A DNA stretch of 64,000 bases, taken from the NCBI RefSeq assembly GCF_002024505.1, contig NZ_CP019402.1, positions 1 to 64,000 on the forward strand. The letters run 5' to 3'. Position numbers and translations under genes: made by a program. The notes below the pieces were generated by a model that saw only the letters and a program-made list of their open reading frames with translations, had not been told where the DNA came from and ran no database searches. This DNA comes from Plantibacter flavus. GTDB lineage: Bacteria > Actinomycetota > Actinomycetes > Actinomycetales > Microbacteriaceae. The first letter of the stretch is position 1. Each line of letters begins with the position of its first letter. Shown here in pieces: positions 39,382 through 48,934 of the stretch.

Positions 39382-40704
39382 ATGAACCTCAAGAGAACAG
39401 CGGTCGCCGCAGCGGTGCTGTCGGCCGTCGTCCTGAGCGGCTGCTCCTCCACCGGGTCGGAGGGCGGCAGTGCTGCTGCCTCCTGCGCCCCGGCCGAGGG
39501 CAAGGTCGACCTCAGCTTCACCTCCTGGATCCCCGGTATCGAAGAGGTCGTCGACGTCTGGAACAAGGAGAACCCCGACATCCAGGTCAAGGTCCAGACC
39601 GGCCCGAACGGCAACAGCGGTACGTACCAGAACTTCTTCAACCAGCTGAAGGCCGGCAACGCCCCCGACCTCGGCCAGATCGAGTACGACGCCCTCCCGA
39701 ACTTCCGCGTGCAGAACGGCCTCATGGACCTCGGTGCGTGCGACGACGTCATGGCCGCCAAGGACGACTTCGTCGACTGGACCTGGGGTCAGGTCTCGCT
39801 CGGTGAGTCCGACTCGGTCTACGCCGTCCCGCAGGACTCCGGCCCGATGGCCATGTTCTACCGCGCGGACCTGTTCGAGCAGAACGGGATCGCCATCCCG
39901 ACGACGTGGGCGGAGTACAAGGAGGCCGCCAAGAAGGTCCGCGCCACAGGTGCCTACATCACCAACTTCTCGCAGGGTGACATCAACCAGTTCGCCGGCT
40001 TCGTCTGGCAGGCCGGCGGCAGCTGGTTCGACAACGACGGCTCCGACTGGACCGTCGACCTGACCGACCCCGCCTCCAAGAAGGTCGCCGACTACTGGCA
40101 GGACCTGATCGACGAGGACCTCGTCTCGACCGTCCCCACCTGGACGACCGAGTGGGACAACGCGTACAACTCCAGCGCCGCCTGGACCTGGAACTCCGCC
40201 GTCTGGGGCGCGAACTCCATCGCGTCGGGTGCTCCCGACACCGCCGGCAAGTGGGCCGTCGCGAAGGCTCCGCAGTGGGAGGCCGGCGACTCCGCGGCAG
40301 GCAACTGGGGCGGTTCCTCGACCGCCGTCTTCACCGGTTCCAAGCACCCCTATGAGGCGTCGAAGTTCGCGCTGTGGCTGAACACCTCGGACGAGGCGCT
40401 CACCATGCTCAACACGAGCGCCAACATCTACCCGGCGACGAAGGAGGGCCTGAACCTGCCCGTTCTCAAGGAGGGCGTCGACTTCTACGGCGGCCAGCCG
40501 ATCTACGATGTCTTCGCGGAGGCTTCCTCCGAGGTGTCGGAGGACTTCGCCTGGGGTCCGACGATGACGCAGACGTACAACGACGTGTCCGACGGCTTCA
40601 AGGCTGCGGTCTCCGGCGACGGAACCCTGCTCGACGCCCTCACCAAGGGCCAGTCGGCGACGATCGACGCCCTCAAGGCGCAGTCCATCCCCGTCAAGGA
40701 GTGA
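39382..40704 (+). CDS. Sugar ABC transporter substrate-binding lipoprotein
   Basis: 440 aa. Signal peptide with lipobox ending VLSGC; Cys21 is the lipidated residue. The mature protein is a group 1 extracellular solute-binding fold with aromatic-rich segments (for example QNFFNQLKAGNAPDL and PVKE at the end). It delivers oligosaccharides, presumably alpha- and beta-galactosides, to the permeases upstream. Confidence 0.93.
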   Translation: MNLKRTAVAAAVLSAVVLSGCSSTGSEGGSAAASCAPAEGKVDLSFTSWIPGIEEVVDVWNKENPDIQVKVQTGPNGNSGTYQNFFNQLKAGNAPDLGQIEYDALPNFRVQNGLMDLGACDDVMAAKDDFVDWTWGQVSLGESDSVYAVPQDSGPMAMFYRADLFEQNGIAIPTTWAEYKEAAKKVRATGAYITNFSQGDINQFAGFVWQAGGSWFDNDGSDWTVDLTDPASKKVADYWQDLIDEDLVSTVPTWTTEWDNAYNSSAAWTWNSAVWGANSIASGAPDTAGKWAVAKAPQWEAGDSAAGNWGGSSTAVFTGSKHPYEASKFALWLNTSDEALTMLNTSANIYPATKEGLNLPVLKEGVDFYGGQPIYDVFAEASSEVSEDFAWGPTMTQTYNDVSDGFKAAVSGDGTLLDALTKGQSATIDALKAQSIPVKE

Positions 40705-40711
40705 CAGAGCA

Positions 40712-42814
40712 GTGATCCACCACCTTCGTGCCGCGGGCGTCAGCCTGATCGTCGACGCCCGCGGCACGGAGGTGCCCACCATCCTCCACTGGGGAGCCGA
40801 TGTCGGCGAACTCGCCACCGACTCCCTCACCGACCTCGCCGACGGGCTGACGCCGGCGATCCCGCCCTCCTCCATCGATGCCCCGCCGCGCCTCAGCCTG
40901 CTGCCCACCGTGTTCGATGGTTGGAGCGGTCGCCCCGGTATCGGCGTGCACCGGCCGGGCGGAACCGATGCGTCGAACCTGCTCGCGCTGCGGCTGATCG
41001 ACCAGCAGGCCACCGACACCTCGCTGATCCTGACGACGTCCGACGAGCGCGCCGCGGTGACGATCGTCTCGACGATCGAGTTGACCTCCCAGGGTGTGCT
41101 CCGCGTCAGGCACACGGTGCGGAACGACGCCGAGGTCGACCGACCCCTCGCCGTCGACGCCCTCGCCGTCGTGCTCCCACTTCCCGACCGCGCCACGGAA
41201 CTCCTCGACTTCACCGGTCTCTGGACGCACGAGCGCACGCCGCAGCGCCACCGCCTCGGGCAGGGCGCCTGGACGCGCGAGCACCGTCACGGACGACCCG
41301 GTCACGACGACGCGTTCCTGTCCGTCGCGGGCGCACCCGGCTTCGACTTCCGCTGCGGCGAGGTGTGGGCGACCCACCTCGCGTGGAGCGGCGACAAGGT
41401 GATCTGGAGCGAGCGCTCGCCACTCGGTCCCGTGGTCACCGGCTCCGGTGAACTCCTCGCGCCCGGTGAAGTCACGCTGGCACCGGGGGACACCTACGAG
41501 TCGCCGTGGACGGTCGCCGTCTACTCCGACGCGGGTCTCGACGGCGTCTCCGCGCGACTGCACCCCTGGATCCGCTCGTGGAGCACGATCACGAAGCCCC
41601 GCCCGGTGGTGCTGAACACCTGGGAGGCCGTGTACTTCGACCACGACTTCCCGACACTGCTCACCCTCGTGGAGCAGGCCAAGCGCGTCGGTGTCGAGCG
41701 GTTCGTCCTCGACGACGGCTGGTTCACCGGTCGCACGGACGACCGCCGCGCGCTGGGCGACTGGTTCGTCGACCCGGATCGCTGGGCGGGCGGGCTGTCG
41801 CCGCTCATCGACGCGGTCACCGGTGCCGGCATGGATTTCGGGCTGTGGGTCGAGCCTGAGATGGTGAACCCCGACTCGGAGCTCGCGCGCACGCATCCCG
41901 ATTGGGTCCTCGGGCATCCGGACGCTCCGACCTGGCGCTTCCAACGGGTGCTCGACCTGGACAACCCGGACGCCTTCGCGTACCTCCTCGGACGACTCGA
42001 CGCGTTGCTGACCGAGTACGACATCGCGTTCCTCAAGTGGGACCACAACCGCGACCTCCTCGGCGGCTCGGCGCACCGGCAGACGACGGCGCTCTACCGA
42101 CTGCTCGACGAGGTGCGTGCCCTGCACCCCGGTGTCGACATCGAGTCGTGCGCCTCAGGTGGCGCGCGGATCGACCTCGGCATCCTTGAACGGGTCGAGC
42201 GGGTGTGGACGAGCGACACGAACGACCCGCTGGAGCGGCAGTCGATCCAGCGCTACACGGGGCTCGTCGTTCCACCGGAGTACCTCGGCGGTCATCTCGG
42301 TGCGGCCCGTTCGCACACCACCTGGCGCACCTCGGACCTCTCGTTCCGCCTCGCCACAGCCCTCTTCGGCAGCGCTGGCATCGAGTGGAACCTCAACGAG
42401 GCGAGCGAGCCGGAACTCGAGCTGATCGCGACCTGGATCGCGCACTACAAGCGCCTCCGCCCGCTGCTGCACACGGGCGAGATCGTCCGCATGGACAGCG
42501 CCGACCCGGCACTGCACGCGCACGGGGTGATCGCCCAGGACCGCTCGTCCGCGATCGTCGCGCAGGTGGCGCTCGCCGCACCGCTGACGGCGATCCCCGC
42601 GCCGCTGCGCGTGCCCGGCCTCGATCCCGAGCGTTGCTATCGGGTCCGCCCGCTCGACCTCGGCGCGCCCGCCCGGTCGATCCAGGACGTACCGCCCCGG
42701 TGGTTGGTCGAGGGCTCGGTCGTGCTCACCGGCCGTGCGCTGGCCGAGGTCGGGATCGCGATGCCGCTCCTCGCTCCCGAGCAGGCGCAGCTCTTCACCC
42801 TCGACGCGGAGTAG
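40712..42814 (+). CDS. GH36 alpha-galactosidase
   Basis: 700 aa from GTG 40712, seven bases after the binding-protein stop. Family GH36: N-terminal beta-sandwich (about 1-310), catalytic barrel with FVLDDGWF, GLWVEPEMVNPDS, nucleophile Asp444 in LKWDHNRD and acid/base Asp502 in SDTNDPLERQ, and a C-terminal beta domain. No signal peptide, so cytoplasmic. It removes alpha-galactose from melibiose or raffinose-type sugars. With GH42, it lets one operon handle both anomers. A palindromic repeat pair follows. Confidence 0.94.
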   Translation: MIHHLRAAGVSLIVDARGTEVPTILHWGADVGELATDSLTDLADGLTPAIPPSSIDAPPRLSLLPTVFDGWSGRPGIGVHRPGGTDASNLLALRLIDQQATDTSLILTTSDERAAVTIVSTIELTSQGVLRVRHTVRNDAEVDRPLAVDALAVVLPLPDRATELLDFTGLWTHERTPQRHRLGQGAWTREHRHGRPGHDDAFLSVAGAPGFDFRCGEVWATHLAWSGDKVIWSERSPLGPVVTGSGELLAPGEVTLAPGDTYESPWTVAVYSDAGLDGVSARLHPWIRSWSTITKPRPVVLNTWEAVYFDHDFPTLLTLVEQAKRVGVERFVLDDGWFTGRTDDRRALGDWFVDPDRWAGGLSPLIDAVTGAGMDFGLWVEPEMVNPDSELARTHPDWVLGHPDAPTWRFQRVLDLDNPDAFAYLLGRLDALLTEYDIAFLKWDHNRDLLGGSAHRQTTALYRLLDEVRALHPGVDIESCASGGARIDLGILERVERVWTSDTNDPLERQSIQRYTGLVVPPEYLGGHLGAARSHTTWRTSDLSFRLATALFGSAGIEWNLNEASEPELELIATWIAHYKRLRPLLHTGEIVRMDSADPALHAHGVIAQDRSSAIVAQVALAAPLTAIPAPLRVPGLDPERCYRVRPLDLGAPARSIQDVPPRWLVEGSVVLTGRALAEVGIAMPLLAPEQAQLFTLDAE

Positions 42815-42826
42815 CCGCCGCGTTCG

Positions 42827-42876
42827 TTCGCCCATCTTCGGGCGAATGTGTGTTCGTTCGCCCATGTTTGGGTGAA
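42827..42876. repeat. Two TTCGCCCA-type palindromes after GH36
   Basis: TTCGCCCATCTTCGGGCGAA (42827-42846) and TTCGCCCATGTTTGGGTGAA (42857-42876), each preceded by GTTCG. Same family as 34256-34304. They lie between convergent genes and probably end both transcripts. Confidence 0.8.
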
Positions 42877-42886
42877 CGGAGCACGG

Positions 42887-43426
42887 TCAGTCGATGCCGA
42901 TGTCCTCGCCGACGACGGTGATCTGGGCCGGGACGGGCCAGGGGTGGTCGCCGACGGGTGCGAGACGGACGAGCTCGGTGACCCGGGGCGCCGGCGCACC
43001 CGCGGAACCGATGAGCCAGCCGCCCACGAGGAAGGTGGTGCCGGGGACCGACCAGACGGCGATGCCGGTCACGCCGAAGTCGCCGTAGGCGCCGTCGGAG
43101 AACCGCACCGTGACGAGGTCGCCATGTGCGAGCTCGGCGAGCTGAGCGGCGACGGCACCGGGGTCGGGGTCGACGGGGTCCAGCTCGGGGATCGTCTCGA
43201 GCACCTGGAGCGGCTTCGTCGGCTTGCCGTTCTGGTCGAGCGCCGTACCGGCCAGGAGGAGCCCGCCGATGATCGGCGAGCGGCGGGCCCGACCGACGAG
43301 ATCGAACACGCCGTAGCGGGGCGCGCTCAGACGCGCTTGCAGTGAAGCAGCGTCCTCGGCCGACTCGATGGCGGCCGTGAGGCCTTTGATGTCGCGGCGA
43401 GCAGGAGCGCTGAGGTCGTAGTTCAC
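42887..43426 (-). CDS. Conserved protein of unknown function
   Basis: 179 aa from GTG 43426, preceded by GGGAGAG. No signal or membrane segment. The sequence has SAPRYGVFDLVGRARRSPIIGG in its first third and a strand-rich second half. It looks like a single folded cytoplasmic protein; I do not recognise the family. It ends opposite the GH36 gene and is divergent from the second sugar ABC operon, whose promoter region it shares. Confidence 0.7.
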   Translation of the reverse strand: MNYDLSAPARRDIKGLTAAIESAEDAASLQARLSAPRYGVFDLVGRARRSPIIGGLLLAGTALDQNGKPTKPLQVLETIPELDPVDPDPGAVAAQLAELAHGDLVTVRFSDGAYGDFGVTGIAVWSVPGTTFLVGGWLIGSAGAPAPRVTELVRLAPVGDHPWPVPAQITVVGEDIGID

Positions 43427-43480
43427 CCATCAACTCTCCCATGTCCACTCCGGCAGCGGACAGACACTCTCAAGCAACAA

Positions 43481-43498
43481 GTTCAACCAAGTATGAAC
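43481..43498 (+). promoter_or_regulatory. Candidate operator of the second sugar operon
   Basis: GTTCA-N8-TGAAC inverted repeat, 31 bases before a TTGACC (43529-43534)/CATGCT (43553-43558) promoter-like pair with 18-base spacing, and about 140 bases before the first gene. Confidence 0.4.
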
Positions 43499-43640
43499 AG
43501 TCCGTTATGGAACCGTGACCAGTCTGCGTTGACCTGTCCCGGGGACACCCGGCATGCTGAACAACACTTGGCCGCTGATACTGGCGCCGCCGCCCAGGAC
43601 GACCCGCATGCAGCGGACTGCTCCTCACAAGGATGTGAGT

Positions 43641-44546
43641 ATGACGACTTCACAATTGGTTGCAAATTCAAACAAGCCGAGGCGGATGCCGGACGGGATG
43701 TTCGCGTTCGTCCTCGTCCTCCCCGGACTCGCGCTCCTCGTCGCGGTCGTCGCCTATCCGCTGCTGACCGCTCTCGTCACGGCGTTCTTCAAGCAGAGCC
43801 TGGTCGTGCCAGGCCGCGAGTTCGTCGGATTCCAGAACATCATCGACGTGCTGCAAGGTGACTTCCTCAAACTGCTCGGGCAGACGATGGTCTTCACGCT
43901 CGGCACGACGATCGCCCCCTTCGTCATCGGTTTCGCACTGGCCCTCGCGCTCAACACCCGCATCCGCGGTGCCAAGGTGATGCGCGGACTCATGCTGATC
44001 CCTTGGCTCGTTCCCGGCGTCGTCGTGTCGTTCCTCTGGATGTGGATCTTCAACGCGAACTACGGAGTGGCGAACGCCATCCTCGGTCTGTTCGGAATCG
44101 ACGCGCAGGCGTGGCTGGCACAACCCCAGACGGCCATGTTCGCGGTGATCGTCGCGAAGACCTGGCAGTCCTTCCCCTGGATCATGGTCATGCTGCTCGC
44201 CGGCCTGCAGACCGTGCCACAGGAACTCCACGAGGCGGCCGAGATGGACGGCGCCGGGACCATCCGACGCTTCTTCTCGATCACGGTCCCGCAGCTGAAG
44301 GGCATCATCGGCCTCGTCCTGCTGCTCGAGTTCATCTGGAACTTCCAGCACTTCGACATCATCTACGTCCTGACAGGCGGCGGCCCGGCTGGGAGCACCC
44401 AGACCTTCGCCACCGCCGTCTACGAGACCGCCTTCCGCGGCTTCGACCTCGGCCACGCGGGCGCCCTCGGGCTGCTCTGGCTCATCCTCCTGATGGCGCT
44501 CGTCGTCGTCTACGTCCGATTCTCGGAGAAAGGCGAGCAGAAATGA
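43641..44546 (+). CDS. Sugar ABC transporter permease (MalF type), second system
   Basis: 301 aa from ATG 43641, with AAGGATGTGAG upstream; an earlier in-frame start at 43554 is unlikely. Six helices and EAA loop ELHEAAEMDGAGTIRRFFSI (about 200-220). CUT1 importer, next to its MalG-type partner with ATGA overlap. Confidence 0.93.
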   Translation: MTTSQLVANSNKPRRMPDGMFAFVLVLPGLALLVAVVAYPLLTALVTAFFKQSLVVPGREFVGFQNIIDVLQGDFLKLLGQTMVFTLGTTIAPFVIGFALALALNTRIRGAKVMRGLMLIPWLVPGVVVSFLWMWIFNANYGVANAILGLFGIDAQAWLAQPQTAMFAVIVAKTWQSFPWIMVMLLAGLQTVPQELHEAAEMDGAGTIRRFFSITVPQLKGIIGLVLLLEFIWNFQHFDIIYVLTGGGPAGSTQTFATAVYETAFRGFDLGHAGALGLLWLILLMALVVVYVRFSEKGEQK

Positions 44547-45481
44547 GCGTCTCCACCGCCCCGCCGGCACCGCAGGACACCACGCCAGACCCGCAACCGC
44601 CGTTCGTCGCGAGCGAGCTCGGCACGCTGCGACGCCGTCCGTCGCTCTTCCGCTCGGAGAGCCGGGCGGTCCGGATCAGCGCTTGGGTCGCGGTGATCGT
44701 CTGCGGCGGCTTCGGGCTGCTGCCGGTGTACTGGTTGCTGGCCACCTCGCTGACCCCACGCGCCCAGGTCTTCTCGTACCCACCGAAGCTCTTCCCCACG
44801 GAGATCAGCTTCGAGGCCTACACCGCCCTCGCATCGAACCCGGACCTGTTCGGTTACCTGCGGAACAGCATCATCGTGTCCGTCATCACCGCCCTGCTGT
44901 CCGTGATCGTCTCGGCCTACATGGGCTACTCGTTCTCGAAGTTCCGCTACCGCGGGCGTCGATCACTCATGTACTTCGTGCTCGCCTCGCAGATGTTCCC
45001 GCAGGCGTTGCTGCTGATCACCCTGTACTCGGTGTTCAGCGCCTACGGACTCCTCAACACATACGCAGCGCTGGTGCTGTCGTTCACGACGTTCACCCTG
45101 CCGCTGTGCGTCTGGATGTTGAAGGGGTTCTTCGACACGATCCCGGACGAACTCATCGAGGCGGCCCGCGTCGACGGGGCGTCCCGCCTGCGGATCATCC
45201 ACTCCATCGTTCTGCCGTTGTCCGCACCCGGCCTGGTCGCCGCGGGCCTGTTCGCCTTCGTTCGCGGGTGGAACGACTTCATCTTCGCGCTCACGCTCGC
45301 GGGACCCGACAAGCAGACACTCCCGCCCGGCCTCGTGAACACCTTCGTCGGTGAGGCGGCCACGGCCTGGCCCGAGCTCATGGCCGCGTCCCTCGTCGTC
45401 TCCCTACCCGTGGCGATCGCGTTCATGGCCCTGCAGCGTCACCTCGTCGGCGGACTGACCGCCGGCGCCGTGAAGGGCTGA
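44543..45481 (+). CDS. Sugar ABC transporter permease (MalG type), second system
   Basis: 312 aa from ATG 44543. A longer cytoplasmic N terminus (about 1-42), six helices and EAA loop ELIEAARVDGASRLRIIHSI. Works with the preceding permease and the binding protein at 45576. Confidence 0.93.
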   Translation: MSVSTAPPAPQDTTPDPQPPFVASELGTLRRRPSLFRSESRAVRISAWVAVIVCGGFGLLPVYWLLATSLTPRAQVFSYPPKLFPTEISFEAYTALASNPDLFGYLRNSIIVSVITALLSVIVSAYMGYSFSKFRYRGRRSLMYFVLASQMFPQALLLITLYSVFSAYGLLNTYAALVLSFTTFTLPLCVWMLKGFFDTIPDELIEAARVDGASRLRIIHSIVLPLSAPGLVAAGLFAFVRGWNDFIFALTLAGPDKQTLPPGLVNTFVGEAATAWPELMAASLVVSLPVAIAFMALQRHLVGGLTAGAVKG

Positions 45482-45575
45482 GCGCAGTACACCGGACCGG
45501 CCCGCCGCCGGCCTCCCCACAATCCGTCCCACCAACCCAGACACGTCCCACCAGGATCACGCTCGAGGAGGAGCC

Positions 45576-46910
45576 ATGTCCCACCGCACCCCGTCCTTCG
45601 CCACCGCCGCACAGCAGACCGTCATCACCCGCCGCCGTGCCCTGCAGTTCCTCGGCATCGGCGTCGCCGCAGCCACCCTCGCCGGATGTGCACCCACCGG
45701 TGCCGCACCCGGGGCTGGATCCATCCCGAAGGCGACCGCCGGCGGCACCGCGACCGACTTCGACTTCGCGAGCTGGTCGCTCACCGAGAAGGCTTCGGCA
45801 CCCGCCATCCAGAGCCTCCTGCAGAAGTACGAGGGCAAGGCCAAGATCGACGTCGGTGAGGTGTCCTTCCCCTACAACGAGTACATCAACCAGCTCATGC
45901 TGCAGGTGCGCGGCGGGCAGTTCTCCGGTGTCGCCCACGTCGACGTCGCTTGGCTCGGCTCGCTGGCGAGCCTCGGCAAGCTGCAGGACGTCTCCGGGCT
46001 GACCGAGGGACGCGGATACACGAAGGCAGGCCTCACGGCCGCGACATTCGACGGCGTGCAGTACGGCCTCCCGTGGACGATCGGCGCGATCGGCCTCGTC
46101 ACCAACCAGGCGATCCTCGACCAGGCCGGCATCGGCGAGTTCCCCACGACGATCGACGAGTTCGAGGGGTCGCTCAAGCAGCTCAAGGGTCTCGGCAACG
46201 GCATGATCCCCTACGCCGCGTCGACGAAGGCCGCGCAGCTGAAGGACATCCTCATCTGGATGCAGACCTTCGGCAGCCCGCTGGTCGACGGGGACACCGT
46301 CACGATCGGCGACGACGCGAGCATCGAGGCGGTCACCTGGTACAAGAGCCTGTACGACCAGGGCCTCATCGCCGCCGACGTCGACCGCTTCGACGCACGC
46401 TCACTGTTCGCGCAGGGGCGCACTGCGATCTACGACGACGCGATCGTCGGACGGAGCGCCGTGACCGGCGAATCACCCGACCCCGACTTCGCGAGCAAGC
46501 TGCAGCCGGTCTCCCGGCCGGTCCTCAAGGAGGGTGACACGCCGCGTGCGCTCGTCTGGGGTGGGGCGCTCGCCGTGGTCGACGGTCCGGCCGCCGGCAC
46601 TGCAGCGGACTTCGCCCAGTGGGTGACGTCCGACCCGGAGACCGTGCTCGAGGACTTCGCCGCCCGAGGTCTGCCGCCGGCGACCGAGGATGCGCTCAAC
46701 TCCGACGCCGTGAAGAACGACTCGTTCGCCACGAACTTCAGTGACCGCATCACCAAGACGAGCTCGACGAACCCGTTCTGGAAGTTCGTGCAGTACTCGC
46801 AGATCGAGACGAAGATCGCGGAGAAGGTGCAGGCGGTCCTCGTCGGGCAGGAGAAGCCCGCTGAAGCCATGAAGTCCGCAGGCGAAGCCGCTCAGAAGCT
46901 CGTCGGCTGA
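45576..46910 (+). CDS. Sugar ABC transporter substrate-binding lipoprotein, likely Tat-exported
   Basis: 444 aa. The signal region has a twin-arginine stretch TRRRALQFLG (18-27) and a lipobox LAGC with Cys38, so Tat export and lipidation are likely. The rest is a group 1 solute-binding fold. GAGGAG precedes the ATG. It feeds the two upstream permeases. Sugar unknown; the secreted BNR protein that follows suggests an oligosaccharide from a plant or microbial polymer. Confidence 0.9.
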   Translation: MSHRTPSFATAAQQTVITRRRALQFLGIGVAAATLAGCAPTGAAPGAGSIPKATAGGTATDFDFASWSLTEKASAPAIQSLLQKYEGKAKIDVGEVSFPYNEYINQLMLQVRGGQFSGVAHVDVAWLGSLASLGKLQDVSGLTEGRGYTKAGLTAATFDGVQYGLPWTIGAIGLVTNQAILDQAGIGEFPTTIDEFEGSLKQLKGLGNGMIPYAASTKAAQLKDILIWMQTFGSPLVDGDTVTIGDDASIEAVTWYKSLYDQGLIAADVDRFDARSLFAQGRTAIYDDAIVGRSAVTGESPDPDFASKLQPVSRPVLKEGDTPRALVWGGALAVVDGPAAGTAADFAQWVTSDPETVLEDFAARGLPPATEDALNSDAVKNDSFATNFSDRITKTSSTNPFWKFVQYSQIETKIAEKVQAVLVGQEKPAEAMKSAGEAAQKLVG

Positions 46911-46956
46911 GCCGCGGATCGACGATCGGACGCTTGTGACCGGCACCGGGGGAACC

Positions 46957-48861
46957 ATGCGACGCAGCTCATCGAACACCGTCCGCGCGCTCGCCGCGGC
47001 CGCGCTCACGGTCCTCGCGCTGGGGGTGATGGCGCCGGCGGTCGCCGCCCCCGGAGGACCGGTGCGTGGTGACGCGGGCGGGAATGCGGTGACCGACACG
47101 GTCGAGACCGTGCCCGTCACCGTCGACACGTCGAACCAGGCCGGCTGGTGGCGACCGCTCGACGTCGTCGACGGTGTCTCCTACTTCGCCTTCAACGCGC
47201 CGGCGGCCACCGCGTCCAAGCACGAGGTGCACCTGGCCTCGCGGGGCGCGGACGGGACGTGGACCGAAGGGTGCCTGCGCTCGACGGCCGGAGGTGCCTG
47301 CGTGACCTTCACCGACGACAACGGCCACAACCAGCCCTCGATCGTGGTCGACGGCGACGGCGTCATCCACGCCTTCGTGTCGATGCACAACGAGCAGTGG
47401 AACGTGTTCCGCTCCTCAGTGCCCGGCGACGTCACCTCGCTCGTGGAGGCGACGTCGTCCATGCCCGACCTCGACGCGGCGATCACCTATCCGGTGACGG
47501 CGCGCGGGCCGGACGGCGACGCCTGGGTGCTCGTGCGCGTCGGGACGGACACGCAGGGGCGACGAGAGGGTCGGCTCTACCGGTACGATCTCGACACCGG
47601 TGTCTGGGAACGCGAAGCGGTGGTCGCCGCGGCGACCGGCTACTCCTTCTATCCCGACGACCTCGAGGTGGACGCCGACGGCCGCGTCCACGTGCTGTGG
47701 GAATGGGGCCCGTTCCCGGCGGACCCGGCGCGGCACCTCGGGTCGTACGCGACGTACGACCCGTCCGACGGTTCCTTCGCCGACGTCACAGGGACCGCGC
47801 TCACCGGACCGATCACCCCGACCACCCCGGGATCCGTCGTCTGGCGCCCCTTCGGTGCCGGCGAGGCCATCGGCAGCTACACGCCGGCGTTGCAGACCGC
47901 GAAGCTCGCCCTTGACGGCACGGCGCTCGCGGGGATCGTCTACCGGTTCGTCGAAGCCGATCAGACCGCGTACGACGTGCGATACACCTCGTGGGACGGC
48001 GGTGCCTGGAACGACGAGTCGCTCATCGACGCCTCCGCGCTCGGTTCCGGTGTCTCGACCGTCGCCGCGATCGACGCGACGAGCGCCGGCGGAGTCGACC
48101 GCGTCTACGCGGTCCTCGCCGTACAGGTCTGCGGCGAGAACCGCAGCCAGGTGGTCCGGCTGGAGCGCGAGACGGTCGGCACCCCGTGGACGGCCCGCAC
48201 GGTCGGCACCGATCGACTCGGCCAGCAACGGCTGCGGGCGGAGACCGTCGACGGCACGGATGTGCTCTACCTGAGTGCGCCACTCAGCGAGACCACTCGC
48301 GGCACCGTCCGGTACGCGGCGATCCCGCGAGCGGCGTCGGCCGAGACCGGCGGGACCTCGCTCCAGGACATCGTGTCGGGCCTTCGTGGCGAGGCATCCG
48401 GCACGAACGTGGCACTCGGTGCGACCGTCAGCGTGTCGTCGTCGCTGCGAGCCGACACCGGCGGGGCACTCGCCGTCGACGGCGAGTGCACGGACGCGAG
48501 TCGCTGGATCTCGGCGGTCGGCGACACGGCACCCACGATCACGGCCGCCTGGCAGGCCCCGACGGCGCTCGCCGAGGTCAGGGTCAAGAGCGGCTACGCC
48601 GGGGGAGTCTCGACCGATTCGGTGCTCCGTGACTTCACCGTCGAGGTCCGGACGGGCGGTGCCTGGGTCGAGGTCGGACGGTTCGACGACAACACCGCCG
48701 GTACCGTCACCGCGACCGTGGACGGACTGGTCGTCGACGCGGTGCGCCTGCTCATCACCGACCCCTCCGCCTCGGCGACCGACGTCGCGCGGGTCTTCGA
48801 GATCGAGGCGATCGCGGCACCCGCCACCGAATCCACGAGGAACGACGATGTCCCGAGATAG
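46957..48861 (+). CDS. Secreted BNR-repeat protein with discoidin-like domain
   Basis: 634 aa from ATG 46957 (GGGGGA upstream; GTG 46936 is a weaker alternative). Signal peptide 1-31 (cut near AVAAP). A BNR_4-like beta-propeller region (about 45-440) has the motif HNQPSIVVDGDGVIHAFVSMHN near 125-145. A C-terminal F5/8-type (discoidin) carbohydrate-binding domain spans about 480-620. BNR_4 proteins include polysaccharide lyases and glycosidase-like enzymes of plant-polymer loci; the activity here is unproven. Its end overlaps the possible early start of the LacI-like gene. Confidence 0.75.
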   Translation: MRRSSSNTVRALAAAALTVLALGVMAPAVAAPGGPVRGDAGGNAVTDTVETVPVTVDTSNQAGWWRPLDVVDGVSYFAFNAPAATASKHEVHLASRGADGTWTEGCLRSTAGGACVTFTDDNGHNQPSIVVDGDGVIHAFVSMHNEQWNVFRSSVPGDVTSLVEATSSMPDLDAAITYPVTARGPDGDAWVLVRVGTDTQGRREGRLYRYDLDTGVWEREAVVAAATGYSFYPDDLEVDADGRVHVLWEWGPFPADPARHLGSYATYDPSDGSFADVTGTALTGPITPTTPGSVVWRPFGAGEAIGSYTPALQTAKLALDGTALAGIVYRFVEADQTAYDVRYTSWDGGAWNDESLIDASALGSGVSTVAAIDATSAGGVDRVYAVLAVQVCGENRSQVVRLERETVGTPWTARTVGTDRLGQQRLRAETVDGTDVLYLSAPLSETTRGTVRYAAIPRAASAETGGTSLQDIVSGLRGEASGTNVALGATVSVSSSLRADTGGALAVDGECTDASRWISAVGDTAPTITAAWQAPTALAEVRVKSGYAGGVSTDSVLRDFTVEVRTGGAWVEVGRFDDNTAGTVTATVDGLVVDAVRLLITDPSASATDVARVFEIEAIAAPATESTRNDDVPR

Positions 48862-48934
48862 CGTTGTGCTCAGTCGGGACCGCAACGGTCCCGAGCGGCC
48901 GGGATCCACCCGGTCAGCAGTGAGGAGCAGCACC

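Noticed and set aside
43427..43640. Riboswitch in front of the second sugar operon
   Set aside because: Only a short inverted repeat and a promoter-like pair are visible; no conserved riboswitch core was recognised.
37494..46910. Missing ABC ATPases as a sign of broken importers
   Set aside because: Actinobacterial CUT1 sugar importers usually share one MsiK-type ATPase encoded elsewhere, so absence here is normal.
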